DNA of 17,071 bases, taken from assembly GCA_009703165.1 (NCBI GenBank), contig WLGP01000002.1:1-17071 (forward strand), written 5' to 3'. The notes under the pieces are model-generated. The model had not been told where the DNA came from and did not search any database. It worked only from the letters and a program-made list of their open reading frames with translations. Of the stretch, positions 1 through 7,030 are shown in pieces (position 1 is the first letter of the stretch; each line of letters starts with the position of its first letter). The DNA comes from Actinomycetota bacterium. Its GTDB lineage: Bacteria; Actinomycetota; Actinomycetes; Nanopelagicales; Nanopelagicaceae. The position numbers and the translations under genes are program-made.

Positions 1-21
1 ATCTAAGAGCATCAAGGTCAT
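1..21 (-). CDS. 5' tip of a gene downstream of helY (partial)
   Basis: The last bases of helY contain a strong Shine-Dalgarno sequence (GGAGG, minus strand 30 to 26). It is followed after four bases by an ATG that overlaps the helY stop as ATGA. The frame is open to the window edge and gives MTLMLLD. The same four-base coupling joins the lipid kinase to helY, so another cotranscribed gene is likely. Seven codons are not enough to name it. Confidence 0.5.
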
Positions 22-2393
22 AGGTCCTCCAACATATAAGAGATTACGCCTCGATCCAAACGGTTGACTGCTTCGCGACAGGTCTTGCGAAGATCTGGGC
101 TAGCACCAGCAATCTGTGTAAGTAGATCAATGAGCTGCTTTGTCGAACGGACAAAATCACCAACCGACATGTCGCTCCCCTTGAGAACGCTCTGCAATGA
201 GTTTCCTTGCGCCCATTTATACGAGATAAAGGCGAAACCGAAATCTGGTTCGCGTTGAGTCTTCACGCCAAAACGTTCTTCGATCTCTTCGAGTTCACTC
301 CAAATTGAAACGAGCGAGACAAGAGCCTGTGCAACATTGTTATGCGGCATCTTCGGTGCGTAATTCTCTGTGGTGCGAGATTGAAAAATTACCGCCGAAG
401 CGACAGCGACTAATTCGGGGGCTGAAAGCTTATTGAGCACTCCCCTTTTTATCGCCTCGGTCAAAAGTAGATCCGATTCAGCATAGATTTTGGACAAAAT
501 CTTTCCTTGTTCGAGCGTCTTTTCTCCTTCAATGTAATTCAGGTGTGTGAGAACGTCACAGATACGGTCGAATGTCTTTGCAATGACATGGGTACGGTTT
601 TCCACTCGAGCTCGCAAACCATCTGACTCACGACGGACTCTCTCTGCTCGTTCAGCAATCCGTGCATGTGATTCACGGTCGTTGCAGGCATGGCATGGAT
701 GGGATTTAAGGCTGCGACGAATTCCATCTATCTCTGACTCAAGGTGGCGACGCTGCTTCTGGTCGACGGTACGACGAGCATCACGCTTGGAGAGAAGTCG
801 TTCTATCTCTTTGATATCGCTACGCATACGTGCATATTCGGCGAAATCACCAAGATGGCAGTTGACGTCCTGCATCAACTCATTGATAGCGCCTTCATTC
901 TTCTTAATCTGTCGAACTAAGCCAACAACTGCGCGGTCTGCTTGGAATTGAGCAAATGAAGATTCCAAAGATCCGCGAGCTCGCTCGCGACCAAAGCGAT
1001 GGATCAGATTGATCGCCATGTTGTAGGTCGGCGTAAAGGATGATCTCAAAGGATATGTACGCGTTGATGCAAGGCCTGCAACCATTGCGCTATCGATCGT
1101 TGGACTCCACTGAACGATTGCATTTCCCTCAATATCGATACCACGGCGCCCTGCTCGACCGGTGAGTTGCGTGTACTCCCCTGGAGTGATCGGAACGTGC
1201 GCTTCACCATTCCACTTAGTCAGTTTCTCCAAGATCACAGTCTTTGCCGGCATATTAATTCCAAGAGCGAGAGTTTCAGTTGCAAAAACAGCCTTGACGA
1301 GCCCGCGCTTAAAGAGATCTTCAACAGTCTCCTTAAAACTTGGGAGCAAGCCAGCATGGTGGGCAGCTATCCCTCGTTCTAGGGCATCTAACCATTCGTC
1401 ATAACCCAATACATCTAAATCCTCTTGGGCAAGATTGGCATTAAGTCGCGCAGCAGTCTTAGCAATCTCTTCACGCTCTTGAGTGTTGGTCAATCTCAGA
1501 CCAGAGTGGACGCACTGTCTTACTGCCGCATCACATGCTGCGCGAGAGAAGATAAAGGTGATGGCAGGTAGTAGTCCTTGTCTATCGAGAGTTTCGATTA
1601 CCTCAGGACGCGAAAGTTTATTCTCGCTCTCATCAAAGCGTTCACGTCGATGTCGCGGCATCTTTACCTTGCGCATCGATTCACGTTCAAGTGCCAAAAG
1701 TTCAGGGTTGATCTTTCCAGGCTCTTTAAAGAGATCGACCAATCTATTGCCGATCAAGACATGTTGATAGAGCGGGATAGGGCGAATTTCAGAGACGATC
1801 ACATCGGTGCCACCACGGACTGTGCCAAGCCACTCACCGAACTCTTCAGCGTTGGAAACTGTTGCGCTGAGTGAGATCACCTGGACGGACTCCATGAGAT
1901 GGATGAGAACTTCTTCCCATACAGCCCCGCGAAACTTATCTGCCAGATAGTGGACCTCATCCATGACTACCGACTGGAGATTTGTAAGAGTCGAAGATCC
2001 CGCGTAGAGCATGTTGCGAAGAACCTCAGTTGTCATGACCAAGATGGGCGCTTCAGAGTTGATATTGGTATCTCCAGTAAGAAGGCCAACGTTATCTTCG
2101 CCGAAGCGTGTGACGAACTCTGCGAACTTCTGATTCGATAACGCCTTGATCGGAGTTGTGTAGAAGCACTTCTTGCCCTGTTCGATCGCTAAGAAGGCGG
2201 CAAACTCACCTACGACCGTCTTACCCGCACCAGTTGGCGCTGCAACGAGTAAACCTTTTCCATCTTCAACACAGTGCAGCGATTGGATTTGGAAATCATC
2301 GAGTGGAAAGTCAAAGCCCTCAGAGAACTTAATGGTGAGCGGATGAGATGCACGTACGCGCGCAGCAGCCATACGTTCTGCTGGAGTGCTCAT
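18..2393 (-). CDS. helY: HelY-type Ski2/Mtr4-like DEVH-box ATP-dependent RNA helicase
   Basis: Superfamily 2 helicase of the Ski2/Mtr4 class, predicted to unwind structured RNA in the cytoplasm. The 791-residue product shows a Q-type region near 30-40, Walker A APTGAGKT at about 52-59, DEVH at about 145-148, SAT at about 176-178, and motif VI QLTGRAGRRG at about 409-418. A basic, coiled-coil-prone insertion follows with a HPCHAC cysteine motif near 565-570 that is typical of actinobacterial HelY. A DSHCT domain occupies roughly 610-791. It is shorter than mycobacterial HelY (about 900 residues) but both ends look complete. I chose ATG 2393 because it overlaps the kinase stop as ATGA; an in-frame GTG at 2402 is the alternative. 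It is the last full gene of the tatA-tatC-kinase-helY run, an order also seen in other Actinobacteria. The RNA substrate is unknown. Confidence 0.93.
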   Translation of the reverse strand: MSTPAERMAAARVRASHPLTIKFSEGFDFPLDDFQIQSLHCVEDGKGLLVAAPTGAGKTVVGEFAAFLAIEQGKKCFYTTPIKALSNQKFAEFVTRFGEDNVGLLTGDTNINSEAPILVMTTEVLRNMLYAGSSTLTNLQSVVMDEVHYLADKFRGAVWEEVLIHLMESVQVISLSATVSNAEEFGEWLGTVRGGTDVIVSEIRPIPLYQHVLIGNRLVDLFKEPGKINPELLALERESMRKVKMPRHRRERFDESENKLSRPEVIETLDRQGLLPAITFIFSRAACDAAVRQCVHSGLRLTNTQEREEIAKTAARLNANLAQEDLDVLGYDEWLDALERGIAAHHAGLLPSFKETVEDLFKRGLVKAVFATETLALGINMPAKTVILEKLTKWNGEAHVPITPGEYTQLTGRAGRRGIDIEGNAIVQWSPTIDSAMVAGLASTRTYPLRSSFTPTYNMAINLIHRFGRERARGSLESSFAQFQADRAVVGLVRQIKKNEGAINELMQDVNCHLGDFAEYARMRSDIKEIERLLSKRDARRTVDQKQRRHLESEIDGIRRSLKSHPCHACNDRESHARIAERAERVRRESDGLRARVENRTHVIAKTFDRICDVLTHLNYIEGEKTLEQGKILSKIYAESDLLLTEAIKRGVLNKLSAPELVAVASAVIFQSRTTENYAPKMPHNNVAQALVSLVSIWSELEEIEERFGVKTQREPDFGFAFISYKWAQGNSLQSVLKGSDMSVGDFVRSTKQLIDLLTQIAGASPDLRKTCREAVNRLDRGVISYMLEDL

Positions 2394-3256
2394 GCTGACC
2401 ACGCCAAGAGCGCATCAGGAACGCAGCGAGCAGTAAGAGGAAGAGACGAGATTGGTTCTCCATCTGCAAAGGCAGAGCCGCAACCTTCAATGGTGATCGA
2501 TCTGCAGCGATGAAAACTCACTGCAGGGTGACCCACATGCTTACCAAAGTAGACCTTAGGAAAGACCTTGATCAGCTCTATGCGCGAGACCTTCTCCAAA
2601 ATCATGATATCGAAGAGTCCATCATCGATCGTGGCATCTGGACAGACTTTCATTCCGCCCCCGTAGCTAGAGCCATTTGCAATGGTGATCAGAACTGCAT
2701 CAACATCAACGACTAAGTCATCCATCGTAATGCGATAGCGGTGAGTTTGCAGGAGAAAGAGCTTCTCCAGAAGAGCGAAGTTGTACTTCATACGACCCTT
2801 TGGCCAACGCATAGCGTTCGCTCGTTCATTAACGAGAGCATCAAAGCCGCTAGAGAGAATCGCGGCAAACCAACTCTTGTCGACGAGGCCCAGATCTACC
2901 GCCTTCGGATTTTCATGTGCAATGAGATCTACCTGATCCTTAAGAGATAATTTGTAAAGATTGAGGCTTCGTGCAAAATCATTTCCGGTTCCACAGGGAA
3001 TAACTCCCAAAGCAAGTGAGTGAGCGGTGCAGTGTTGAATGATTTCGTGAATAAATCCATCTCCACCAAAGGCAATAACTGCCCTGACCGGATGATCTCT
3101 TACTGCACTCTCTAATTGATCGCGAAAGTCATTAAGGTCTCGTCCTTCAATGGTGAGAGTCTTAAGACCGTACTCGGTAAATTGCAGTTGCGCCTTATGT
3201 GCCAGAGCGCGAGCTCGACCTTTTCCTGAACTCGGATTAACTGCCAATATCAGCAC
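2390..3256 (-). CDS. Diacylglycerol kinase / YegS-like lipid kinase
   Basis: Member of the diacylglycerol kinase catalytic-domain family, which transfers phosphate from ATP to diacylglycerol or a related lipid at the membrane and so recycles lipid into phospholipid synthesis. The 288-residue product has NPSSGKG at about 7-13, the nucleotide-binding GGDGF at 64-68 (the usual GGDGT has Phe for Thr here), and PCGTGNDFAR at about 87-96. The C-terminal beta-sandwich half ends with a FADGEP motif typical of the family. No membrane segment is seen. The start is GTG 3256: AAGAAGG lies six bases upstream and the NPSSGKG strand falls in its normal N-terminal place. The longer frame to 3304 would add 16 unrelated residues. 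This start overlaps the end of tatC by 20 bases, so translation is probably coupled. The exact lipid substrate cannot be read from the sequence. Confidence 0.88.
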   Translation of the reverse strand: MLILAVNPSSGKGRARALAHKAQLQFTEYGLKTLTIEGRDLNDFRDQLESAVRDHPVRAVIAFGGDGFIHEIIQHCTAHSLALGVIPCGTGNDFARSLNLYKLSLKDQVDLIAHENPKAVDLGLVDKSWFAAILSSGFDALVNERANAMRWPKGRMKYNFALLEKLFLLQTHRYRITMDDLVVDVDAVLITIANGSSYGGGMKVCPDATIDDGLFDIMILEKVSRIELIKVFPKVYFGKHVGHPAVSFHRCRSITIEGCGSAFADGEPISSLPLTARCVPDALLAWSA

Positions 3257-4019
3257 GTTCGGCCTTCTTGCGCCGTCTACGATCGTTAAGAAGTGCGATG
3301 CCACCAGCCATGAAGTAGAGCAAAATCAATGGAACTGCAAGAGCGATCATGGAGAGTGGATCTGGGCTTGGAGTAAAGCCTGCGACAAAGAGAGTGATGA
3401 TAAAGATCCAAATACGCCATGGACGCAAAATTCCCTTGCCGCTAATCGCACCGATTAAGTTGAGCGCTACAAGGAAGACGGGCAACTCGAAACCAAGACC
3501 AAAGAAGAAGATTGTCCGTGTGACGAAATCAAGATAATCATCGAATCGCACAAGGTTGTTCAGCGAATCAGGGGTGAAACCAAAGAGAACCTTGATCGCC
3601 AATGGAAGAATCGAATAACCGAAGTACGCTCCAACGCTAAAAAATGGTGTTGCTGCGATGATGAAGAGAATCGAGTTACGTCGCTCTTTCTTATGGAGAG
3701 CTGGAGCAATAAAGGCCCAGAGTTGATAGAGCCAGAAAGGTGCAGCGAGAAGAATTCCAGTCAGAAGGGCTACCTTGATATGTAAGTTAAGCGGGCCAAG
3801 TACGCCACTGATATAGAGCGCGCCACAATTGTCGGCGCCAGTCTCCTGGGCGGTCTTGAGGTCACAGACAGGTTCAGCGAGCGTTGTGATGATCTGCGTG
3901 TAATAGACCCAGCCAACAATCGCAAAGACTCCGATCGCAGCGGCACTTCGAACAACACGCTTACGTAATTCGCGTAAATGTTCGAGGAGCGGCATGCGAC
4001 CGCCATTCGGGGTCGACAT
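3237..4019 (-). CDS. tatC: Sec-independent protein translocase subunit TatC
   Basis: Core receptor of the twin-arginine translocase, which exports folded proteins across the cytoplasmic membrane by binding the RR signal peptide. The 260-residue product begins with the family signature PLLEHLRELRKRVV and has about six hydrophobic segments. It has the conserved periplasmic loop with LGPLN, the WLYQLWAFIAPAL region, and the FGLGFELPVF segment carrying the conserved Glu of the signal-peptide site. It ends in a short cytosolic tail rich in Arg and Lys. ATG 4019 lies five bases after the tatA stop, so the two are cotranscribed. No tatB lies in the window; it must be elsewhere or TatA serves both roles. 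Confidence 0.97.
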   Translation of the reverse strand: MSTPNGGRMPLLEHLRELRKRVVRSAAAIGVFAIVGWVYYTQIITTLAEPVCDLKTAQETGADNCGALYISGVLGPLNLHIKVALLTGILLAAPFWLYQLWAFIAPALHKKERRNSILFIIAATPFFSVGAYFGYSILPLAIKVLFGFTPDSLNNLVRFDDYLDFVTRTIFFFGLGFELPVFLVALNLIGAISGKGILRPWRIWIFIITLFVAGFTPSPDPLSMIALAVPLILLYFMAGGIALLNDRRRRKKAERADIGS

Positions 4020-4024
4020 GTGAG

Positions 4025-4207
4025 TTAAGCGGACGCTTGTCCGTCTTGATCAGGCTTCTTCTCGTCCTTCATATCCTTCATCTCAGATTTAAAAATCTTG
4101 AGGGATTTGCCGAGTGATCGTGCTGAATCAGGAAGGCGCTTTGCACCAAAGAGAAGAATGATGACTACTAGAACGAGCAAGATGTGGGTAGGTTCCTTGA
4201 GAAACAC
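4025..4207 (-). CDS. tatA: Sec-independent protein translocase subunit TatA
   Basis: Small pore-forming subunit of the twin-arginine translocase. The 60-residue product has one transmembrane helix (about residues 8-20, [12 protein letters not shown]), then the [15 protein letters not shown] hinge and amphipathic helix that define the TatA/TatB family, and a short charged tail ending in DGQASA. The short tail and lack of TatB-like length favour TatA over TatB. The start is GTG 4207, supported by a strong AAAGGAGA ribosome site with six bases between GGAG and the GTG. It heads the tatA-tatC-kinase-helY unit. The 57 bases upstream hold the only AT-rich gap in the window. Confidence 0.95.
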   Translation of the reverse strand: MFLKEPTHILLVLVVIILLFGAKRLPDSARSLGKSLKIFKSEMKDMKDEKKPDQDGQASA

Positions 4208-4259
4208 ACTAATCTCCTTTTGCTATGCCTAAATAATTACTAAAAATTGCCTCCGTCAG
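4208..4259 (-). promoter_or_regulatory. tatA: Possible promoter of the tatA-tatC-kinase-helY unit
   Basis: The AT-rich minus-strand gap contains CTGACG (4259-4254), an 18-base spacer, then TATTTA (4235-4230), a rough match to -35 and -10 elements. The tatA ribosome site at 4220-4213 follows. The -10 lacks the expected final T, so the match is weak. The case rests on the AT-richness, the gap length and the terminator-like hairpin just upstream. Confidence 0.33.
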
Positions 4260-4264
4260 GGGGC
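4242..4264 (-). terminator. Weak intrinsic terminator after pafC
   Basis: Directly after the pafC stop the minus strand reads GCCCCC-TGAC-GGAGGC. This is a six-base stem with one C-A mismatch and a four-base loop. AA and TTTTT follow (4246-4242). The stem is short and the T run is only five, so partial read-through from pafC into tatA is likely. Confidence 0.42.
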
Positions 4265-5194
4265 CTACGCTATCGCACCCTCGTCATAAAGTGCCATGGT
4301 TACCTCGGCTGATTTAGCGATCGACCTGCGCAGCTCCTGCGGCTCTAGGACCTCCAAGCCAGCACCGCTGGCCAGAATCGATCGAGCCATCCACTGCTCC
4401 GAGAAGGCCTCCAATGTGATCGATGAGAGCCCTTCAATATCGGTTAACTCCAAGTCAAAGGACTCTAAGGTCGCTCTATCCATCCAGTGGATGGCAGCGT
4501 GGACTCGGAACTTCTCTCCAGTAGCAGCCGAAATGTTTTCTAATTTTCCAGAGCGTTCGCTCTCGGTTGCAGCCCTAACTCTGTCAAGTCGGAAGGTACG
4601 TATTGCAGATGAGGTGTGACAGTAACCCTGGAAGTACTCCACTCCCCCTTCAACAAGAAAGTGATAAGGCGTGACAGTTCGTTCTGACTGTCGATCTGAT
4701 GCGGGCGAGAAGTATGAGATCGCGACAGAGCCACGCTCTTTAATTGCTCGAGCTATCACAGTTCTGAACGTTGTCTGTGATTTATCGTGGATCGAAATAT
4801 CGGCACCGATAATTGACCGCAACTTCTCTGAAAGTTCAATAATACGTTGTGATCTTTCGGGAGCGATTTCGGCAGATGCCTCGCGCAAGAGATCCAATCC
4901 GAGTGTTAGAGAGACAATCTCCGAACTAGAAAGAGTTCGAACTCGTGCAAGTGGGGCTGCATTACGGATCGTCACATACCCTGAATCGAAGGCAAGATCA
5001 ATCAGTTCTAGCGGGGTGTAGCCCGGTAAACCACACATCCACAATGTGTTGAGGTCGTCAAGGATCACATCTTTATCAACTTTGAAGTGATCTGCAAGAT
5101 CATTAATCGAGATACCTTGATGTGCGAGAAGGAAAGGCACAAGATCTAACATGCGAGCCGTCTGCTCCAGCGGAGTGCTTTGCTCTTTAGCCAT
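4265..5194 (-). CDS. pafC: WYL-domain transcriptional regulator PafC
   Basis: Second half of the PafBC regulator. In mycobacteria PafB and PafC form a heterodimer that activates DNA-damage genes independently of LexA/RecA. The 309-residue product has an N-terminal winged-helix region (about 8-75), a middle linker with the LSSSEIVSLTLGL helix, a WYL domain about 135-235 and a C-terminal WCX-type extension. The WYL tripeptide itself is EYF at 186-188, and FRLDRV follows at 201-206. ATG 5194 overlaps the pafB stop by eight bases (ATGGCTAA); starts further upstream would run deep into pafB. The tandem arrangement and shared register with PafB indicate an old duplication. The order pafB then pafC then tatA is the standard actinobacterial order. 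Confidence 0.92.
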   Translation of the reverse strand: MAKEQSTPLEQTARMLDLVPFLLAHQGISINDLADHFKVDKDVILDDLNTLWMCGLPGYTPLELIDLAFDSGYVTIRNAAPLARVRTLSSSEIVSLTLGLDLLREASAEIAPERSQRIIELSEKLRSIIGADISIHDKSQTTFRTVIARAIKERGSVAISYFSPASDRQSERTVTPYHFLVEGGVEYFQGYCHTSSAIRTFRLDRVRAATESERSGKLENISAATGEKFRVHAAIHWMDRATLESFDLELTDIEGLSSITLEAFSEQWMARSILASGAGLEVLEPQELRRSIAKSAEVTMALYDEGAIA

Positions 5195-6116
5195 GGAGAG
5201 CCTGCATTCTTTTGAGTGAATCAATGACATCGAGTCGCAGCCATGACGGTGATATCGCCACAACATCATCGCGGTGCCAGAGAATACTTCGCTTGAGCCA
5301 CGATCTATTAATGATGGCAATCTCTATCTGATCCCATTCATCTCCAGGATTTGTCTCTATTGCCAGAGCTCGAAGTTGGTGGGCCGAACCTTTTCTTACC
5401 TTGAGAACCGCACGCTCTTGAAGGTGGTCATCTGCCAAGCCGTGGCTTACAGGAGATTCAAAACGATCTCCCTTCTTACCGACGTTAATCTCTGACTCAA
5501 TGCGATCTAGCCTGAACTTCTTTACCTGTTCTGCGGCAACGTCCATACCTACTAGATACCAGAAGCCGGAATCTCCCTTAAGGCTATATGGGTGAACTTT
5601 CTTCTGCTTAAGCGAGAGATCTTCTCCAAGGTAATCAAATTCAATTTCAGCCTTGCGAACTATCGCATCCGTAATCAGTGAGAAGTTGGGATCGTTAACG
5701 CTCATCTGCGGTGCTAGGAAAGAGAGAGCATCGCTATCGCATTCAAGACCAAGGGATTCAAGCTTTACTAAGGCCGCTGAAGATTCTCTCTCAAGAGATG
5801 CACCGCTCCAGGCAGATGCGGCAAGAGAGAGAAGAGCGATATCCTCGCCATCGAGCTGGCCGAGATTGAATTGATAACTGGCCGGAGTTATTCGATAACC
5901 AGCCTCATCTTCAAAGAGTGGGTCAAAGGTTCCGAGTTCAATCACGATTCCAAGACTGCGTAGATCATCTTTGTCGCGCTCAAACATCCGCTCCATCGCC
6001 TCAGGCGACCCGTCATAACCATCTACAGTCCTAAAGATTTCACTCTTGGTCAGATAACGCTTTGTCGCCAAGAGCGCGATGGTGAGATTGACTAACCGCT
6101 CACTCTTCCGCGACAC
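5187..6116 (-). CDS. pafB: WYL-domain transcriptional regulator PafB
   Basis: First half of the PafBC DNA-damage regulator. The 309-residue product opens with SRKSERLVNLTIALL and a winged-helix DNA-binding region to about residue 70. It has a WYL domain with WYLVG starting at 186 and FRLDRI at 201-206, then a C-terminal WCX-like region. I placed the start at GTG 6116, 31 codons inside the longest frame. AAAGGG lies eight bases upstream and the SERLVNLTIALL helix is where PafB proteins begin, while the extra residues are only the trmI tail read in another frame. It overlaps trmI by 17 bases. In most Actinobacteria pafB follows pafA after the pup-proteasome genes; here it follows trmI directly. 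Confidence 0.93.
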   Translation of the reverse strand: MSRKSERLVNLTIALLATKRYLTKSEIFRTVDGYDGSPEAMERMFERDKDDLRSLGIVIELGTFDPLFEDEAGYRITPASYQFNLGQLDGEDIALLSLAASAWSGASLERESSAALVKLESLGLECDSDALSFLAPQMSVNDPNFSLITDAIVRKAEIEFDYLGEDLSLKQKKVHPYSLKGDSGFWYLVGMDVAAEQVKKFRLDRIESEINVGKKGDRFESPVSHGLADDHLQERAVLKVRKGSAHQLRALAIETNPGDEWDQIEIAIINRSWLKRSILWHRDDVVAISPSWLRLDVIDSLKRMQALHG

Positions 6117-6978
6117 CGTAAGCACCCTTTGCAGGCCTGCGACGACGGGCGAGAACTTCAACACCTGGAGCCATGCGACGACTCTGAATAAGAAAGCCTG
6201 TGTGGCCAATCATTCGCTGCTGTGGACGCACTGCAAGTCCCTCATGATGCCAACCGCGAACAATCGTCTCAGAGCTCTCTGGCTCAGTGAAGTGGCCATC
6301 TGCTTTAAGCGCTTCAGCGGTTGTAGATAATTGAGTCGTCGTCGCAACATAGGCAAGAAAGACTCCACCTGGTCGCAGGACGCGAGCTGCCATCTCTACA
6401 CATTCCCAAGGTGCGAGCATGTCAAGAATCACTCGGTCATAAATTTTTTCGTGAGGATGATCTTGCACAGAACCAACGGTCAGCGACCAGTGAGAAGGCG
6501 CGGTTCCAAAGTATTCGGTGACATTCTTACGAGCGATCTCAGCGAAATCATCACGACGTTCAAAGGAATCGAGTGAACCGTGAACACCTACTGCGCGCAA
6601 AATAGAGAGTGAAAGTGCGCCGCTACCAACTCCGGCTTCGAGAATACGAGATCCTGGATAGATATCTGCAACTCCCACGATCATCGCCGCATCTTTTGGA
6701 TAGACAATTGTTGCACCGCGCGGCATCGAGAGAACGTAATCAGAGAGCAAGGGAATAAAGGCGGTGAATTTCAATCCTGCAGTTGTGGAGACGACCGAAC
6801 CTTCAGGAATTCCAATGAGATCGTCGTGAACAATCCATCCCTTGTGAGTGTGCCACTCTTTACCTGGTGTTATCGTGAAGCTATATAGCTTGCCTTTGGG
6901 ATCTGTGAGTTGGATCCGATCACCGGCTGCGAAATATCCTGGTGTACGAGCGCCAGAGATTGAGTTTTGAGAAGACAC
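6100..6978 (-). CDS. trmI: tRNA (adenine-58-N1)-methyltransferase TrmI
   Basis: S-adenosylmethionine-dependent enzyme that makes m1A58 in the T-loop of tRNAs. The 292-residue product has an N-terminal beta domain (FAAGDRIQLTDPKGKLYSF, then a THKGWIVHDDLIG segment) and YPKDAAMIV. The Rossmann fold follows with motif I LEAGVGSGALSLS and later the acidic LDMLAPWE. It ends with the VRPQQRMIGHTGFL region. The layout is close to Mycobacterium tuberculosis Rv2118c. The start is GTG 6978, since the frame upstream to 7074 is unrelated and antisense to the divergent nuclease. A TAAGAT box ends seven bases before this GTG, suggesting a leaderless mRNA. Its tail overlaps pafB, so TrmI and PafBC are probably cotranscribed. 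Confidence 0.95.
   Translation of the reverse strand: MSSQNSISGARTPGYFAAGDRIQLTDPKGKLYSFTITPGKEWHTHKGWIVHDDLIGIPEGSVVSTTAGLKFTAFIPLLSDYVLSMPRGATIVYPKDAAMIVGVADIYPGSRILEAGVGSGALSLSILRAVGVHGSLDSFERRDDFAEIARKNVTEYFGTAPSHWSLTVGSVQDHPHEKIYDRVILDMLAPWECVEMAARVLRPGGVFLAYVATTTQLSTTAEALKADGHFTEPESSETIVRGWHHEGLAVRPQQRMIGHTGFLIQSRRMAPGVEVLARRRRPAKGAYGVAEE
6117..6130 (-). promoter_or_regulatory. pafB: Ribosome binding site that sets the pafB start
   Basis: AAAGGG at minus strand 6130-6125 stands eight bases before GTG 6116. It lies inside the 3' end of trmI and supports the short PafB start and translational coupling to trmI. Confidence 0.6.
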
Positions 6979-6991
6979 GCCCCATATCTTA
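6979..6991 (-). promoter_or_regulatory. trmI: Predicted leaderless promoter of trmI-pafB-pafC
   Basis: TAAGAT (minus strand 6991-6986) fits the TANNNT -10 consensus and is followed by seven bases and then GTG 6978. Transcription would start at or next to the start codon. No clear -35 element is seen and no convincing ribosome site lies between. Confidence 0.6.
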
Positions 6992-7017
6992 GGTGAGGAA
7001 AGGAGACTCCGTGGGGG

Positions 7018-7030
7018 TATGGTCTCGGAT
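7018..7030 (+). promoter_or_regulatory. Predicted leaderless promoter of the RecB-like nuclease gene
   Basis: TATGGT at 7018-7023 fits TANNNT and is followed by seven bases and GTG 7031. The ATG at 7019 that opens the longest frame lies inside this box. A competing reading is a ribosome site AAAGGAGA at 6999-7006, 12 bases before ATG 7019. Confidence 0.5.

Noticed and set aside
547..951. Plus-strand open frame of 134 residues opposite helY
   Set aside because: Its composition is the Arg/Ser-rich pattern of an antisense shadow, it has no ribosome site, and the helY frame opposite is clearly real.
4922..4939. Perfect inverted repeat CGAACT-AGAAAG-AGTTCG, similar to an SOS box
   Set aside because: The spacing between the CGAAC and GTTCG arms is eight bases, not the four of actinobacterial LexA boxes, and it lies deep inside pafC coding sequence, away from any promoter.
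5195..5320. Upstream extension of PafC to 5320
   Set aside because: It overlaps the conserved end of pafB and adds 42 residues without family similarity. ATG 5194 with the eight-base overlap is the natural start.
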